Positions 16,694-23,650 of a stretch of 58,806 bases of DNA are shown piece by piece. The stretch is from Marinococcus halotolerans DSM 16375. Lineage in GTDB: Bacteria > Bacillota > Bacilli > Bacillales > Marinococcaceae. How positions within the stretch are numbered: position 1 is the first letter of the stretch; each line of letters begins with the position of its first letter. Under the pieces are notes generated by a model, which saw nothing but the letters and a program-made list of their open reading frames with translations, was not told the DNA's origin and did no database searches. The position numbers and the translations under genes were made by a program. The stretch covers positions 1 through 58,806 of the forward strand of contig NZ_ATVM01000017.1 of the NCBI RefSeq assembly GCF_000420725.1, written 5' to 3'.

Positions 16694-17149
16694 CTATTCA
16701 TCTGCATCCATCGTATTGTCATGCTGCAGCTTCCACTCTTTAAAGTCATCGAGGTCCTTTTGCACCTGCTTGAAAACAAACGAAATAACCGCTGCGTCAT
16801 CAATCAAGCCGCCCGGAAGGAAATCCGGAATCAAATCGATCGGGGAAACAAAATAAATCAGTCCCGCAATGATGGCTACAATCGATTTGTAGGGCGCATG
16901 CTGATAATCTTTTTTCCACCAGGCACGAAGCATTTCAAGCATCAGCTGCAGCTCCTGCCATACATTTTTCAGCGGGCTCTGATTATCATCCGCTTTTTCT
17001 CTCGCCTGCTGCAGCAGTTTTTCTGTTTCTTTCGGGTCTTTTGCGTATTTTTTCGCCCTCGGGTTCAATCGTTTTAATCGGCCCTTCAATGTTGATTCGT
17101 CAATGTTTTTCTTCTTTAAAAAGCTCCTCCGCTTTTTATCTTTTGCCAT
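16694..17149 (-). CDS. YkvA family (DUF1232) membrane protein
   Basis: 151 aa. The DUF1232 core YFVSPIDLIPDFLPGGLIDDAAVISFV (about residues 99-125) forms one membrane-embedded hairpin. It is preceded by a basic, Lys-rich N-terminal region (about 90 residues) with a predicted amphipathic helix. Function unknown; the family includes YkvA of Bacillus. It lies 95 bp past the gas vesicle operon in the same direction, after a hairpin terminator, so it is probably a separate unit that may receive some read-through. Confidence 0.85.
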   Translation of the reverse strand: MAKDKKRRSFLKKKNIDESTLKGRLKRLNPRAKKYAKDPKETEKLLQQAREKADDNQSPLKNVWQELQLMLEMLRAWWKKDYQHAPYKSIVAIIAGLIYFVSPIDLIPDFLPGGLIDDAAVISFVFKQVQKDLDDFKEWKLQHDNTMDADE

Positions 17150-17199
17150 GTGCCCAGCCCCTTTATTAATTAATATCGCTATGTACTGCTTCTCCGGAG

Positions 17200-17246
17200 A
17201 AAAACAGGCGTCCCCGAAAAAGCTTTGAGGCAGGACAGCACCTGTT
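17200..17246 (-). terminator. Terminator of the gas vesicle operon
   Basis: Minus-strand ACAGG ... CCTGT arms with inner GTCC/GGAC pairing, followed by TTTTT. It closes the gvp gene run just past its last gene. Confidence 0.65.
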
Positions 17247-17472
17247 ATTTCAGGCGATTGCTGTCCCGCTGTTTGATTTCTTTTCGGTATTCTTCCATTT
17301 CTTCCTTCGACGGAAGCGTTCGTGCTTTAATATTATATTCCATCCGAAGCTTCGGTGCCTTTTCGTCTTTTCCAAACGTGCGCTCTTCTGTACGTTGAAC
17401 CTGCGACTTATCCTGGCTCTGCAGATCCCGTACCAGCTGGCCGATGTCTTTAGACAGATCACGGAAAATCAC
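17245..17472 (-). CDS. Small charged protein, last gene of the gas vesicle operon
   Basis: 75 aa, GTG start with AGGTG 7 nt upstream, 11 bp after gvpJ. It opens MIFRDLSKDIGQLVRDLQSQ, an amphipathic helix, then a beta-like KLRMEYNIKARTLPSKEEMEEYRKEIKQR segment. No hydrophobic helix. I do not recognise a Pfam family; position corresponds to the gvpT/gvpU region of Bacillus megaterium operons, but length and sequence do not match what I know of these. A gas vesicle accessory role is inferred only from context. Confidence 0.6.
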   Translation of the reverse strand: MIFRDLSKDIGQLVRDLQSQDKSQVQRTEERTFGKDEKAPKLRMEYNIKARTLPSKEEMEEYRKEIKQRDSNRLK

Positions 17473-17483
17473 GTGCGTTCACC

Positions 17484-17849
17484 TCACTTTTCGGCTTTGT
17501 TTTTATTCTGTCCTGTCGTCTGCTGCTCTTCACTTTCCGCCTGCTGGTTATCTTCGAGCTGCTCTACCCGCTCAAGCAGACGCTGGTTTTCTTCTTCAAG
17601 CCTTTTAGCATTGGAAGAATAATGCGGGTCTGTTTCCCACCAGTCGATGCCCATTTCTTTTGCTTTATCCACCGAGGCCACGACCAGACGGATTTTAATG
17701 GTCAGCAGTTCTACGTCTGCAATATTTACTTTAATGTCCCCGGCAATGACGACACCTTTATCCAGTACTGTTTCCAGGATGTCAACAAGACCGCCGGACG
17801 GTCTCTCCATGTGATCGGGTGCTGAGCGTTGTACAGGTTTTTCAGCCAT
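17484..17849 (-). CDS. gvpJ: Gas vesicle protein GvpJ (GvpA paralogue)
   Basis: 121 aa. Residues about 20-75 are the GvpA fold: LVDILETVLDKGVVIAGDIKVNIADVELLTIKIRLVVASVDKAKEMGIDWW, with the helix-beta-beta-helix layout of the shell protein. A charged, Gln/Glu-rich coiled-coil tail (about 80-121) is added, as in GvpJ proteins. Known members are needed for vesicle nucleation and shape control. It is followed by the 75-aa gene and preceded by gvpK in the same operon. Confidence 0.88.
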   Translation of the reverse strand: MAEKPVQRSAPDHMERPSGGLVDILETVLDKGVVIAGDIKVNIADVELLTIKIRLVVASVDKAKEMGIDWWETDPHYSSNAKRLEEENQRLLERVEQLEDNQQAESEEQQTTGQNKNKAEK

Positions 17850-17883
17850 AACATATTCCCTTCTTTCAAGCCTATTTTGAAGC

Positions 17884-18189
17884 TTACAGTAAGTTCCCTA
17901 AAGGTCCAAGATCAATGTTCAAATCTTCTGTCGTAAGGCCAAAGATTTCCTTCATTTCTTCCATCTTTTCTTCCAGCTGCATGAGCGCTACACCAAGCTG
18001 CTCGACTTGTTCCTCTGTTAAATCGCCACCTTCGACTCTTCGCATCGCCTGGCGTTCCACCAGCTCACGCAGCAGCTCCACCACCGTCATCACCAGCTGT
18101 GTGAGTCCTTCTTCTGCTTTGTCCGGATCCAGTGATATGCGCCCGGTCGGCTGCTGTGCTTGGGTTACTTGCGGGTTATTATTTTCCAT
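17884..18189 (-). CDS. gvpK: Gas vesicle protein GvpK
   Basis: 101 aa. The GvpK domain covers ISLDPDKAEEGLTQLVMTVVELLRELVERQAMRRVEGGDLTEEQVEQLGVALMQLEEKMEEMKEIFGL, mostly helical, with the RQAMRRVEGG-L block that marks the family. A short disordered Gln/Asn-rich lead precedes it. GvpK is an essential accessory protein in vesicle assembly. AAAGGAG site upstream; 16 bp after gvpS. Confidence 0.92.
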   Translation of the reverse strand: MENNNPQVTQAQQPTGRISLDPDKAEEGLTQLVMTVVELLRELVERQAMRRVEGGDLTEEQVEQLGVALMQLEEKMEEMKEIFGLTTEDLNIDLGPLGNLL

Positions 18190-18205
18190 CTGTTTTCAGT
18201 CTCCT

Positions 18206-18439
18206 TTATTCGACCTGGGAAGGTTCTGAAGAATTAGAAACAAATTCTTTCTGCGTCTTCAATTCCGCCTGTCGCAGGGTTTCTACAGAAGCGATTAGTA
18301 CGCGTAAATCCAAATAAACAAGGTCAATCCCCGCAATGGATATCGTTACATCACCCTGAAGCACGACCCCTTTGTCCAGAACAGAGTCCAAGACGTCGAG
18401 CAGGGAAACTTCCCGGTTTTTAAGAGTGTCCTGGGGCAT
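18206..18439 (-). CDS. gvpS: Gas vesicle protein GvpS (GvpA-like)
   Basis: 77 aa with a GvpA-type core: LLDVLDSVLDKGVVLQGDVTISIAGIDLVYLDLRVLIASVETLRQAE. It overlaps the end of gvpL by 20 bp in another frame, implying coupled translation. Its place between gvpL and gvpK is the gvpS position of Bacillus megaterium. It is thought to be a minor shell or nucleation component. Confidence 0.85.
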   Translation of the reverse strand: MPQDTLKNREVSLLDVLDSVLDKGVVLQGDVTISIAGIDLVYLDLRVLIASVETLRQAELKTQKEFVSNSSEPSQVE

Positions 18440-19280
18440 TTTGCTCCCTCCTGTCTGTCAGGCCTGAAAAATGAAATGCCGGCCACGGACCTGTACACTC
18501 TAAATCCATTCCGGTCTCTTCTGCTTCTTCTTTTTCCTGGCGCTGTTCAATTAATTGAATAAACGCCTCCCGGTCTTTCGAGTGAATCAGGTATACGGCG
18601 TTCCATGCCATTTCTTTTTCCCGGTCTGTGACGCGCTTCTCCCAATTCTTTTTTATTTCCGTGCCTTCGCTCCAGGCAGTTAACTCATCATGAAACGATT
18701 GGCAGTGCTTTTCAATCTGCTCGTCTGCCTGCGCTTCAATGAACTGGTCCATTTTCTTTTTTTCAAAAAAGCGCCGTCCAGCTGGCATCGCTTCAAGCTC
18801 TGCTTCCTTCGCCTGAATTTCTTCGCTGTTCTGCACGACGGCTTCAGTGAACAACTGCTGATCAGCGTAAGTTTTGACGTTCCATTCTTCTTTTCCCTTC
18901 AAATAAGAAAGCTGAGCCGTTACGCTCTCGTGGTACTTTTCAATCATTTCCGCAAGGTTTGCTTCCTGTTCAAAAATCGTGCCGAATTTTAACGGGATTG
19001 TGGTATAGCGATCATGCAGCTGGTTCATTGTTTCATGATGGTGAAAGGCTTTAGCCTGCAGCCATTCCATTTTTTCTACATTCTTCTGCAGTTTTTCCTG
19101 GGAAAATTCTTCTTCTGGAACATGAGTAACTACTGCAGTGATACTGCCATGTTTAATAAAGCTGATATTATTGTCCGGCTCCATACCTTCCATCGGCTCC
19201 ATAGGAGCTTCCTCATATTCATTCGTGGGAATCAAGGCATACAAATACAAAAGAGCCGGTGCGCCCGAGTTTGTCTGCAC
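18420..19280 (-). CDS. gvpL: Gas vesicle protein GvpL (GvpL/F family)
   Basis: 286 aa, GTG start with AGGAGTG upstream. LYLYALIPTNEY begins the N-terminal GvpF/L domain; DRYTTIPLKFGTIF (about 90-105) is the characteristic motif, and YLIHSKDREAFIQLI plus CTGPWPAFHFSGL near the end form the C-terminal domain signature. GvpF/L proteins bind the growing shell and GvpA and are required for assembly. It lies 16 bp after gvpG, upstream of and overlapping gvpS. A second family member (gvpF) is present in the operon. Confidence 0.92.
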   Translation of the reverse strand: MQTNSGAPALLYLYALIPTNEYEEAPMEPMEGMEPDNNISFIKHGSITAVVTHVPEEEFSQEKLQKNVEKMEWLQAKAFHHHETMNQLHDRYTTIPLKFGTIFEQEANLAEMIEKYHESVTAQLSYLKGKEEWNVKTYADQQLFTEAVVQNSEEIQAKEAELEAMPAGRRFFEKKKMDQFIEAQADEQIEKHCQSFHDELTAWSEGTEIKKNWEKRVTDREKEMAWNAVYLIHSKDREAFIQLIEQRQEKEEAEETGMDLECTGPWPAFHFSGLTDRREQNAPGHS

Positions 19281-19295
19281 TGCCGGTTCACTCCT

Positions 19296-19553
19296 TTAAT
19301 CCTTTTCCTCTAACTCTTCCCGTAATTCTTCCTGTTCAATCTGCTTTGCTCTGCGATACCGCTGCAGCAGCTCTTCCTCCTGCTCAGTGAAGGCCTCTTC
19401 AGAAATTTCTTCCATTTCATACATAATCTGCAGATTGGCGAGTTTTTTTTGAATCTGGCGGACATCAAAATATTCTTTATCCGCCTCTTCCTTTACTTTT
19501 TTGCCCGCCCAGACGACCGTATCAAGCGGCCAGGTAAATAATTTATGAATCAT
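19296..19553 (-). CDS. gvpG: Gas vesicle protein GvpG
   Basis: 85 aa. Opening MIHKLFTWPLDTVVWAGKKVKEEADKEYFDV is the GvpG family start (LFLLPxxGxxWIxxKIxExAxxE), followed by a helical stretch rich in Glu. Its ATG overlaps the gvpF stop by 4 bp, so translation is coupled. GvpG is an essential accessory protein of vesicle formation. Confidence 0.9.
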   Translation of the reverse strand: MIHKLFTWPLDTVVWAGKKVKEEADKEYFDVRQIQKKLANLQIMYEMEEISEEAFTEQEEELLQRYRRAKQIEQEELREELEEKD

Positions 19554-20299
19554 ACGCTGTTCCCCGCTTTTATTTTCAGGTCAATAAAGTTGTATGCCGG
19601 CCACGGACCCGTATACTTGAAATCAGCGTGTTCATTCCATTCATTAAAGATCTCGTTTACTTTTGCATCAAAATCCTCTTCGTTTTCTTTATCTATTAAA
19701 AAAGCGGCATTCAACAGCATCCGCTCGTTGATCACTTCGTTGCTTTTAGCTGCGTTGGCAATCTGTGCGAGCGGCTGGAAAACCTCTTCCTCAAAGCGCT
19801 CGTGCAGCCTCATCATGAACTTCTGCGCCGATTCCCCGAGCTGCATCCGCTCGTAATAGCTGGCGTTTTTGCCTTTCGTATCCGTTTTTTTGCGCAGGTC
19901 TTCCATCCCCGGCTCCTGACGGATTTGTTCATTCAGCCATTCTTTTTTTCCAATGATTTTAAGCCCAACTTCCATTTTGCCGCGGATCTTCGGAAAAATT
20001 TCTTCAAATTGATCCTGCAGCTTTTCCATTAAAGCAAAGACTTCTTTTTGGTCCTCAAGAACGTTCCCAAAACTCATCGGAATGACATCGTAGTCTTCCA
20101 TTACTCCGGCCACTGTATCTTGATGAGCCCGCAGGTTTTTCCTCGTTGGATCATAAATCTGCATCGGAGCTTCTGCTACCACCATCGCCTCCTGCCCGTG
20201 CTGGAGGGTATAAATTTTTCGCTCCTTGCCCTCGAGTTCCACGGTGCCGAAGGTTGGTTTTTCAGTAGTTTCAATAACCCCAAACATATAAATTCCCAC
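19550..20299 (-). CDS. gvpF: Gas vesicle protein GvpF (GvpL/F family)
   Basis: 249 aa, GTG start behind AGGAGG. IYMFGVIETTE starts the first domain; YDVIPMSFGNVLED carries the family motif; the C-terminal domain holds AAFLIDKENEEDFDAKVNEI and YTGPWPAYNFIDLKIK. GvpF contacts GvpA and is placed at the gas-facing side or the growing tip in known systems. It follows gvpN and overlaps gvpG. Confidence 0.93.
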   Translation of the reverse strand: MGIYMFGVIETTEKPTFGTVELEGKERKIYTLQHGQEAMVVAEAPMQIYDPTRKNLRAHQDTVAGVMEDYDVIPMSFGNVLEDQKEVFALMEKLQDQFEEIFPKIRGKMEVGLKIIGKKEWLNEQIRQEPGMEDLRKKTDTKGKNASYYERMQLGESAQKFMMRLHERFEEEVFQPLAQIANAAKSNEVINERMLLNAAFLIDKENEEDFDAKVNEIFNEWNEHADFKYTGPWPAYNFIDLKIKAGNSV

Positions 20300-20312
20300 G
20301 GTTACTTGCCTC

Positions 20313-21389
20313 CTAGACCTTTTTCAACTCTTCCTTCATTCTTTTTTGTGCTTCGCTGACATCTTCACCCTGGATATTTTCCAGGAAATAATGCCCCATC
20401 ACATCAAAAAACAGCTGTTGAAAATCGTCGTTTTTTACATCTATTTTAACATCATGCTCCGAGCTTAACATCGCGGTCATAACAGCAAGACGGAAGCTTG
20501 GCACATGCGTATCGTTTTCCCTGCTCGTGGATTTAGCCCAATCCAATGCTTTAATAATGGTTTCGGCTTCTTTTTCACTGATGGAAGCTCTCTCAGTAAG
20601 GATAGAAACCTGGGCTTCCTTATTAGGATCCTCCACCGGAATGGTGATCATTCTATCAAGAAGGGCGTCCTGGGATTTATGCACACCAGCGTATTCCTCC
20701 GGATTGCTTGTGAAAATTGCTTTAAAATTCGGGTGCACGGTAATGAAGCTTTCATTTCGCTGCGTGCCGTAAAGCGGCAGTATACCTTCTTCAAGAACGG
20801 AAAGAAACAAATTATTTGTAGATGGCAGGGAACGGGTAAATTCATCGTAAATAAGCGTATGGCCATTTTTTACTGCTTCGAGCAGACGGCCCGTACTCCA
20901 CCGTTCTGTAATATGGTCTTCGCGTTTATATACCTTCCGGACGTAGTTATCAATTAATTTGTCACTTGTATAGCCGATTCTTCCGCCGAGAAGGTCCGTG
21001 TTCGAAAGGCTTTCATTCCCGTTTAACAGCGTAACAGGCTGGTTAAACCGGCGTGCAAGCTGAAAGGAAAGGGTCGTTTTGCCTACTCCGGCTGCGCCTG
21101 TAAAGTGTACAGGGTATCCGGAGGTTAAATACTTTTCGGAACGCTCTAAAATCGACTGCATCTCTTCAGTCTCTACGATTTTATTAATATTGCTGATTTT
21201 TTGCTGCTTTGGCTGCTGCTGTTCTTCAGAGGTCGTTTGTTTTGATTTTGTGCTGGCAGATGCATTGATTTTTTTCGACTGTCCTTTGCTATTCTGAGGG
21301 CTGTTTTTTTGCTGGTTTGTCCGGGAGCTCCCTGATGTGTTGGATGACTTTTTCTGAGTCTGCTGCTTTCTTTCGTTAGTAGTAGCCAT
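20313..21389 (-). CDS. gvpN: Gas vesicle ATPase GvpN (MoxR-type AAA+)
   Basis: 358 aa. Walker A GAAGVGKTT (residues 98-106), Walker B LIYDEFTRS (about 176-184), sensor 1 AIFTSNPEEYAG (about 228-239) and an Arg-finger-like LLDRM follow in order. The AAA+ core resembles MoxR/NorQ ATPases and helps the vesicle grow to full width. Odd: about 70 N-terminal residues are low-complexity (Gln, Ser, Lys, Asn), which is longer than usual for GvpN and like the disordered heads of neighbouring genes here. Confidence 0.93.
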   Translation of the reverse strand: MATTNERKQQTQKKSSNTSGSSRTNQQKNSPQNSKGQSKKINASASTKSKQTTSEEQQQPKQQKISNINKIVETEEMQSILERSEKYLTSGYPVHFTGAAGVGKTTLSFQLARRFNQPVTLLNGNESLSNTDLLGGRIGYTSDKLIDNYVRKVYKREDHITERWSTGRLLEAVKNGHTLIYDEFTRSLPSTNNLFLSVLEEGILPLYGTQRNESFITVHPNFKAIFTSNPEEYAGVHKSQDALLDRMITIPVEDPNKEAQVSILTERASISEKEAETIIKALDWAKSTSRENDTHVPSFRLAVMTAMLSSEHDVKIDVKNDDFQQLFFDVMGHYFLENIQGEDVSEAQKRMKEELKKV

Positions 21390-21395
21390 ATTTTT

Positions 21396-22019
21396 TTACC
21401 TCTCTTTTTTCTCAAAAGGAGTACTTCTCGGACGAGTGTTCATCCTTTGATAGGAAGTTATTTTTTGATCCTTGTTCATTGTGGCTTCATAAATCCCAAT
21501 CAACTGGTCTCTTCCGTATTTTTGCGTGTATTCCTTCTCTTCTACTAGTTCTACTTCAATATTCCAGCCGTCTCCGGCATCCACAATAGCTGTGATACGG
21601 ACAGGGGAGTTCATCGTTTCTTCGAAAAACGAACGGATGGTTTCAAACATATCACTTGAGATAGGCGCAAACGATTCTTCACCTGAGTCTTCCTGTTGAG
21701 CAGCTTCTTCATTAGCTTCTTTTTTAGTCTGGTTGGATTTAGCGGTATTTTTTTTACTGGCGGTCGCCGTGGTATTATTCACTTCGTCATTTTCTCCTTT
21801 ATCATCCGTTTTTTTATTCTGTCCGGAAGATTTCTGTGAAGCTTCACTCGAAGAACCTGATTTTGCAGGGCCTTTAATCTGCTCCTTTGGCTGCTCTTCT
21901 TCTCCTTCTTCTTCCGAAGAGAAAGGCTTATATGAGCCGCTTTTGCTGGTTTTCAGTTCCTGCCCCTGGGTTTCGTCCGTTTTTTCTTCTTTTTTTGCCG
22001 TAGATTGTTTGGCCGCCAT
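21396..22019 (-). CDS. gvpO: GvpO-family gas vesicle protein with long disordered head
   Basis: 207 aa. The first ~110 residues are low complexity (Lys, Glu, Ser, Gln, Asn) without hydrophobic segments. The last ~93 residues form a GvpO-type domain: an opening amphipathic helix (MFETIRSFFEETMN), PVRITAIVDAGDGWNIEVELVEEKEYTQKYGRDQLIGIYEATMNKDQKITSYQR, ending RPRSTPFEKK. The core closely matches the 88-aa protein encoded just upstream, showing gene duplication. It precedes gvpN by 6 bp. By position it is near gvpR of Bacillus megaterium. Confidence 0.8.
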   Translation of the reverse strand: MAAKQSTAKKEEKTDETQGQELKTSKSGSYKPFSSEEEGEEEQPKEQIKGPAKSGSSSEASQKSSGQNKKTDDKGENDEVNNTTATASKKNTAKSNQTKKEANEEAAQQEDSGEESFAPISSDMFETIRSFFEETMNSPVRITAIVDAGDGWNIEVELVEEKEYTQKYGRDQLIGIYEATMNKDQKITSYQRMNTRPRSTPFEKKER

Positions 22020-22025
22020 CTGTAA

Positions 22026-22292
22026 CTATCTCCTTTCTGCTGTTTCTACAAAAGCACTTCTTGGTCTCAGGTTTACACGCTCAAACGACCCTACCTGCTG
22101 GTTGTTGTTCAGCTTCACTTCATAGACGCCCAGAAGCTGGTCGTGGCCGTACTTTTGCATATACTCGTCTTCTTCGATCACTTCTACTTCTGCAAACCAG
22201 CCGTAGTCTTCTTCGGAAACTGAAGTAATTCGAAACGGAGGCTTTAAATTTTCCTCAAAAAAATTGTTAATTGAATTCATTACTTCCTTCAT
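22026..22292 (-). CDS. gvpO: Short GvpO-family gas vesicle protein
   Basis: 88 aa; consists of the bare GvpO domain (helix SINNFFEEN, then RITSVSEEDYGWFAEVEVIEEDEYMQKYGHDQLLGVYEVKLNNNQQVGSFERVNLRPRS). GGGGA lies 6 nt before ATG. It shares the YxQKYGxDQLxGxYE block with the next gene, which carries a long added head. Position after the shell gene is that of gvpR in Bacillus megaterium, so the name is uncertain. Confidence 0.78.
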   Translation of the reverse strand: MKEVMNSINNFFEENLKPPFRITSVSEEDYGWFAEVEVIEEDEYMQKYGHDQLLGVYEVKLNNNQQVGSFERVNLRPRSAFVETAERR

Positions 22293-22327
22293 AGTGGTCC
22301 CCGCTTTCTTCTTACAATAGAAATATA

Positions 22328-22357
22328 TCCCGCCATGCAGTCATACGCATGACGGGA
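22328..22357 (-). terminator. Stem-loop directly after the shell gene
   Basis: TCCCGcCATGC and GCATGaCGGGA arms (one mismatch) around an 8-nt loop, starting 11 bp past the gvpA stop. No T tract follows, so it looks like a partial terminator or 3' mRNA-stabilising structure rather than a full stop. Confidence 0.55.
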
Positions 22358-22367
22358 TTAGAGAAAT

Positions 22368-22637
22368 TTAAGCAAAGTTTAACTGCCCGGCACGCTCATT
22401 AGAGTCTGCATCTTCATCGATTTCGCCCTGGACATCGTCGCGGAGCAGTCCGACTGCTTCAGCGTAACGGAGCCAAGTATCAACACTTGCAATAACGATA
22501 CGTGCTTCAATTGTAATCAGTTCAATTCCCACCACAGAAATACGAGCGTAAAGGTCGATAACAATACCTTTGTCTAGTATACGGTCAATAACCTCTGCCA
22601 AGCTGGAAGAATCTGTACTTTTTTCAATTGTTGCCAT
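22368..22637 (-). CDS. gvpA: Gas vesicle shell protein GvpA/GvpB
   Basis: 89 aa. [55 protein letters not shown] is the highly conserved shell-protein fold (helix, two amphipathic strands, helix) of about 70 residues with an acidic tail. It self-assembles into the ribbed, gas-permeable wall. Strong AAGGAGTG site. It is the only full shell gene in the window; gvpS and gvpJ are paralogues. A stem-loop after the gene may allow more shell protein than accessory proteins to be made. Confidence 0.96.
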   Translation of the reverse strand: MATIEKSTDSSSLAEVIDRILDKGIVIDLYARISVVGIELITIEARIVIASVDTWLRYAEAVGLLRDDVQGEIDEDADSNERAGQLNFA

Positions 22638-22650
22638 AATCTTTCACTCC

Positions 22651-23625
22651 TTAATCATAGTGCTTAATATTTTCTGTTCCTTTAATGGCGTTGATGCCTT
22701 TGATGTCATCGTAGCTTTTCAGCTTCGATTCCTTGTAGCTCTTGATGTCAGATAAGCCTTTCAGTTCGCTTATGCCTTTAATATCATCAACGCCCTTGAC
22801 CTCGTCATAGCTTCTTAACCTGGACTCGCTGTAACTCTTGATGTTCGACGGTCCTTTGATATCTTCCATTCCTTTTAGATCGCTCAAGCCTTTTTCAGGC
22901 AGCGATCGAAGGATTTTACCGCCCCCTTTCCCGGACTTATTGGAGCCTCCCTGAACGTTTTCCTGCAGCTGCCCTGTAGCTTCACCCAAATTTTTCTGGG
23001 CTTCCTGGCCCTTTTCTTTAGCCTGCTCGACAGCGTTCTGGAGTTTCTCCTGGGCTTCTTCTCCTTTTCCTTCTAAAGCCTGCTTTGCTTCCTGTACTTT
23101 TTCCTGTGCATGCTCCTTTGCCAGACGAGCACTCTCCAGGGTATTAAAAAACTTTTTGCCCATATAGGCTGCAGCTACAGCATTGGCCGCCTGAGGATTA
23201 TTTTTTATTCCTTTAGTAGCCGTTTTTACGAGTTCTTCTTTGGCATTTCCCTGAATCATGTTTTTCGTTGTTTCCACAGGGTTCAAATCAGAAATTTCTT
23301 CGGCAGTATCTTTAATCGGTTCAATGAAGGTATCCTCTGTCTGCTCATCAAGGTATTCCTTCGTCTTTTTAAAGGAAACCCATTTGGCAGCTTTTTGACC
23401 GCTGTCTTTCACCTTATCTAAAAATGAGTCTTCATCCTGGGAGCTTTCTTCTTCATCAGTTGATTGCTTCCCGGATGATTTATCACCGGATGATTCTGCT
23501 TTGGAATAAGAAGAAAAGTGAGTTTTCTTCCAGGCTTCGTCCGGAACGGAGAACGTCTTTCTTACCTTTGGCTTCGAACCATCGACATATTTTCCGCCTT
23601 CAGTTAATAAAATCTTCTTTGCCAT
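22651..23625 (-). CDS. gvpQ: GvpQ-like LEA-type gas vesicle protein with KG repeats
   Basis: 324 aa, hydrophilic. Middle part (about 130-230) is Ala/Lys/Glu/Gln-rich helix (KEHAQEKVQEAKQALEG, EKGQEAQKNLGEATGQLQEN) with LEA-like 11-residue periodicity. The last ~85 residues are a repeat block built of short units such as LSDLKG, MEDIKG, VDDIKG, GISELKG and the longer SYxESxLxSYDxxKG pair. The position just before the shell gene matches gvpQ of Bacillus megaterium, which is also LEA-like. No enzymatic motif. Likely a cytoplasmic accessory or protective protein for vesicles. Confidence 0.7.
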   Translation of the reverse strand: MAKKILLTEGGKYVDGSKPKVRKTFSVPDEAWKKTHFSSYSKAESSGDKSSGKQSTDEEESSQDEDSFLDKVKDSGQKAAKWVSFKKTKEYLDEQTEDTFIEPIKDTAEEISDLNPVETTKNMIQGNAKEELVKTATKGIKNNPQAANAVAAAYMGKKFFNTLESARLAKEHAQEKVQEAKQALEGKGEEAQEKLQNAVEQAKEKGQEAQKNLGEATGQLQENVQGGSNKSGKGGGKILRSLPEKGLSDLKGMEDIKGPSNIKSYSESRLRSYDEVKGVDDIKGISELKGLSDIKSYKESKLKSYDDIKGINAIKGTENIKHYD

Positions 23626-23650
23626 AATTTGGTCTCCTCAAACCGAAGCA

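Noticed and set aside
22680-22920. Repeats in the gvpQ-like gene as a CRISPR or DNA tandem repeat
   Set aside because: The repetition is in the protein and varies at the DNA level; there are no fixed repeats or spacers.
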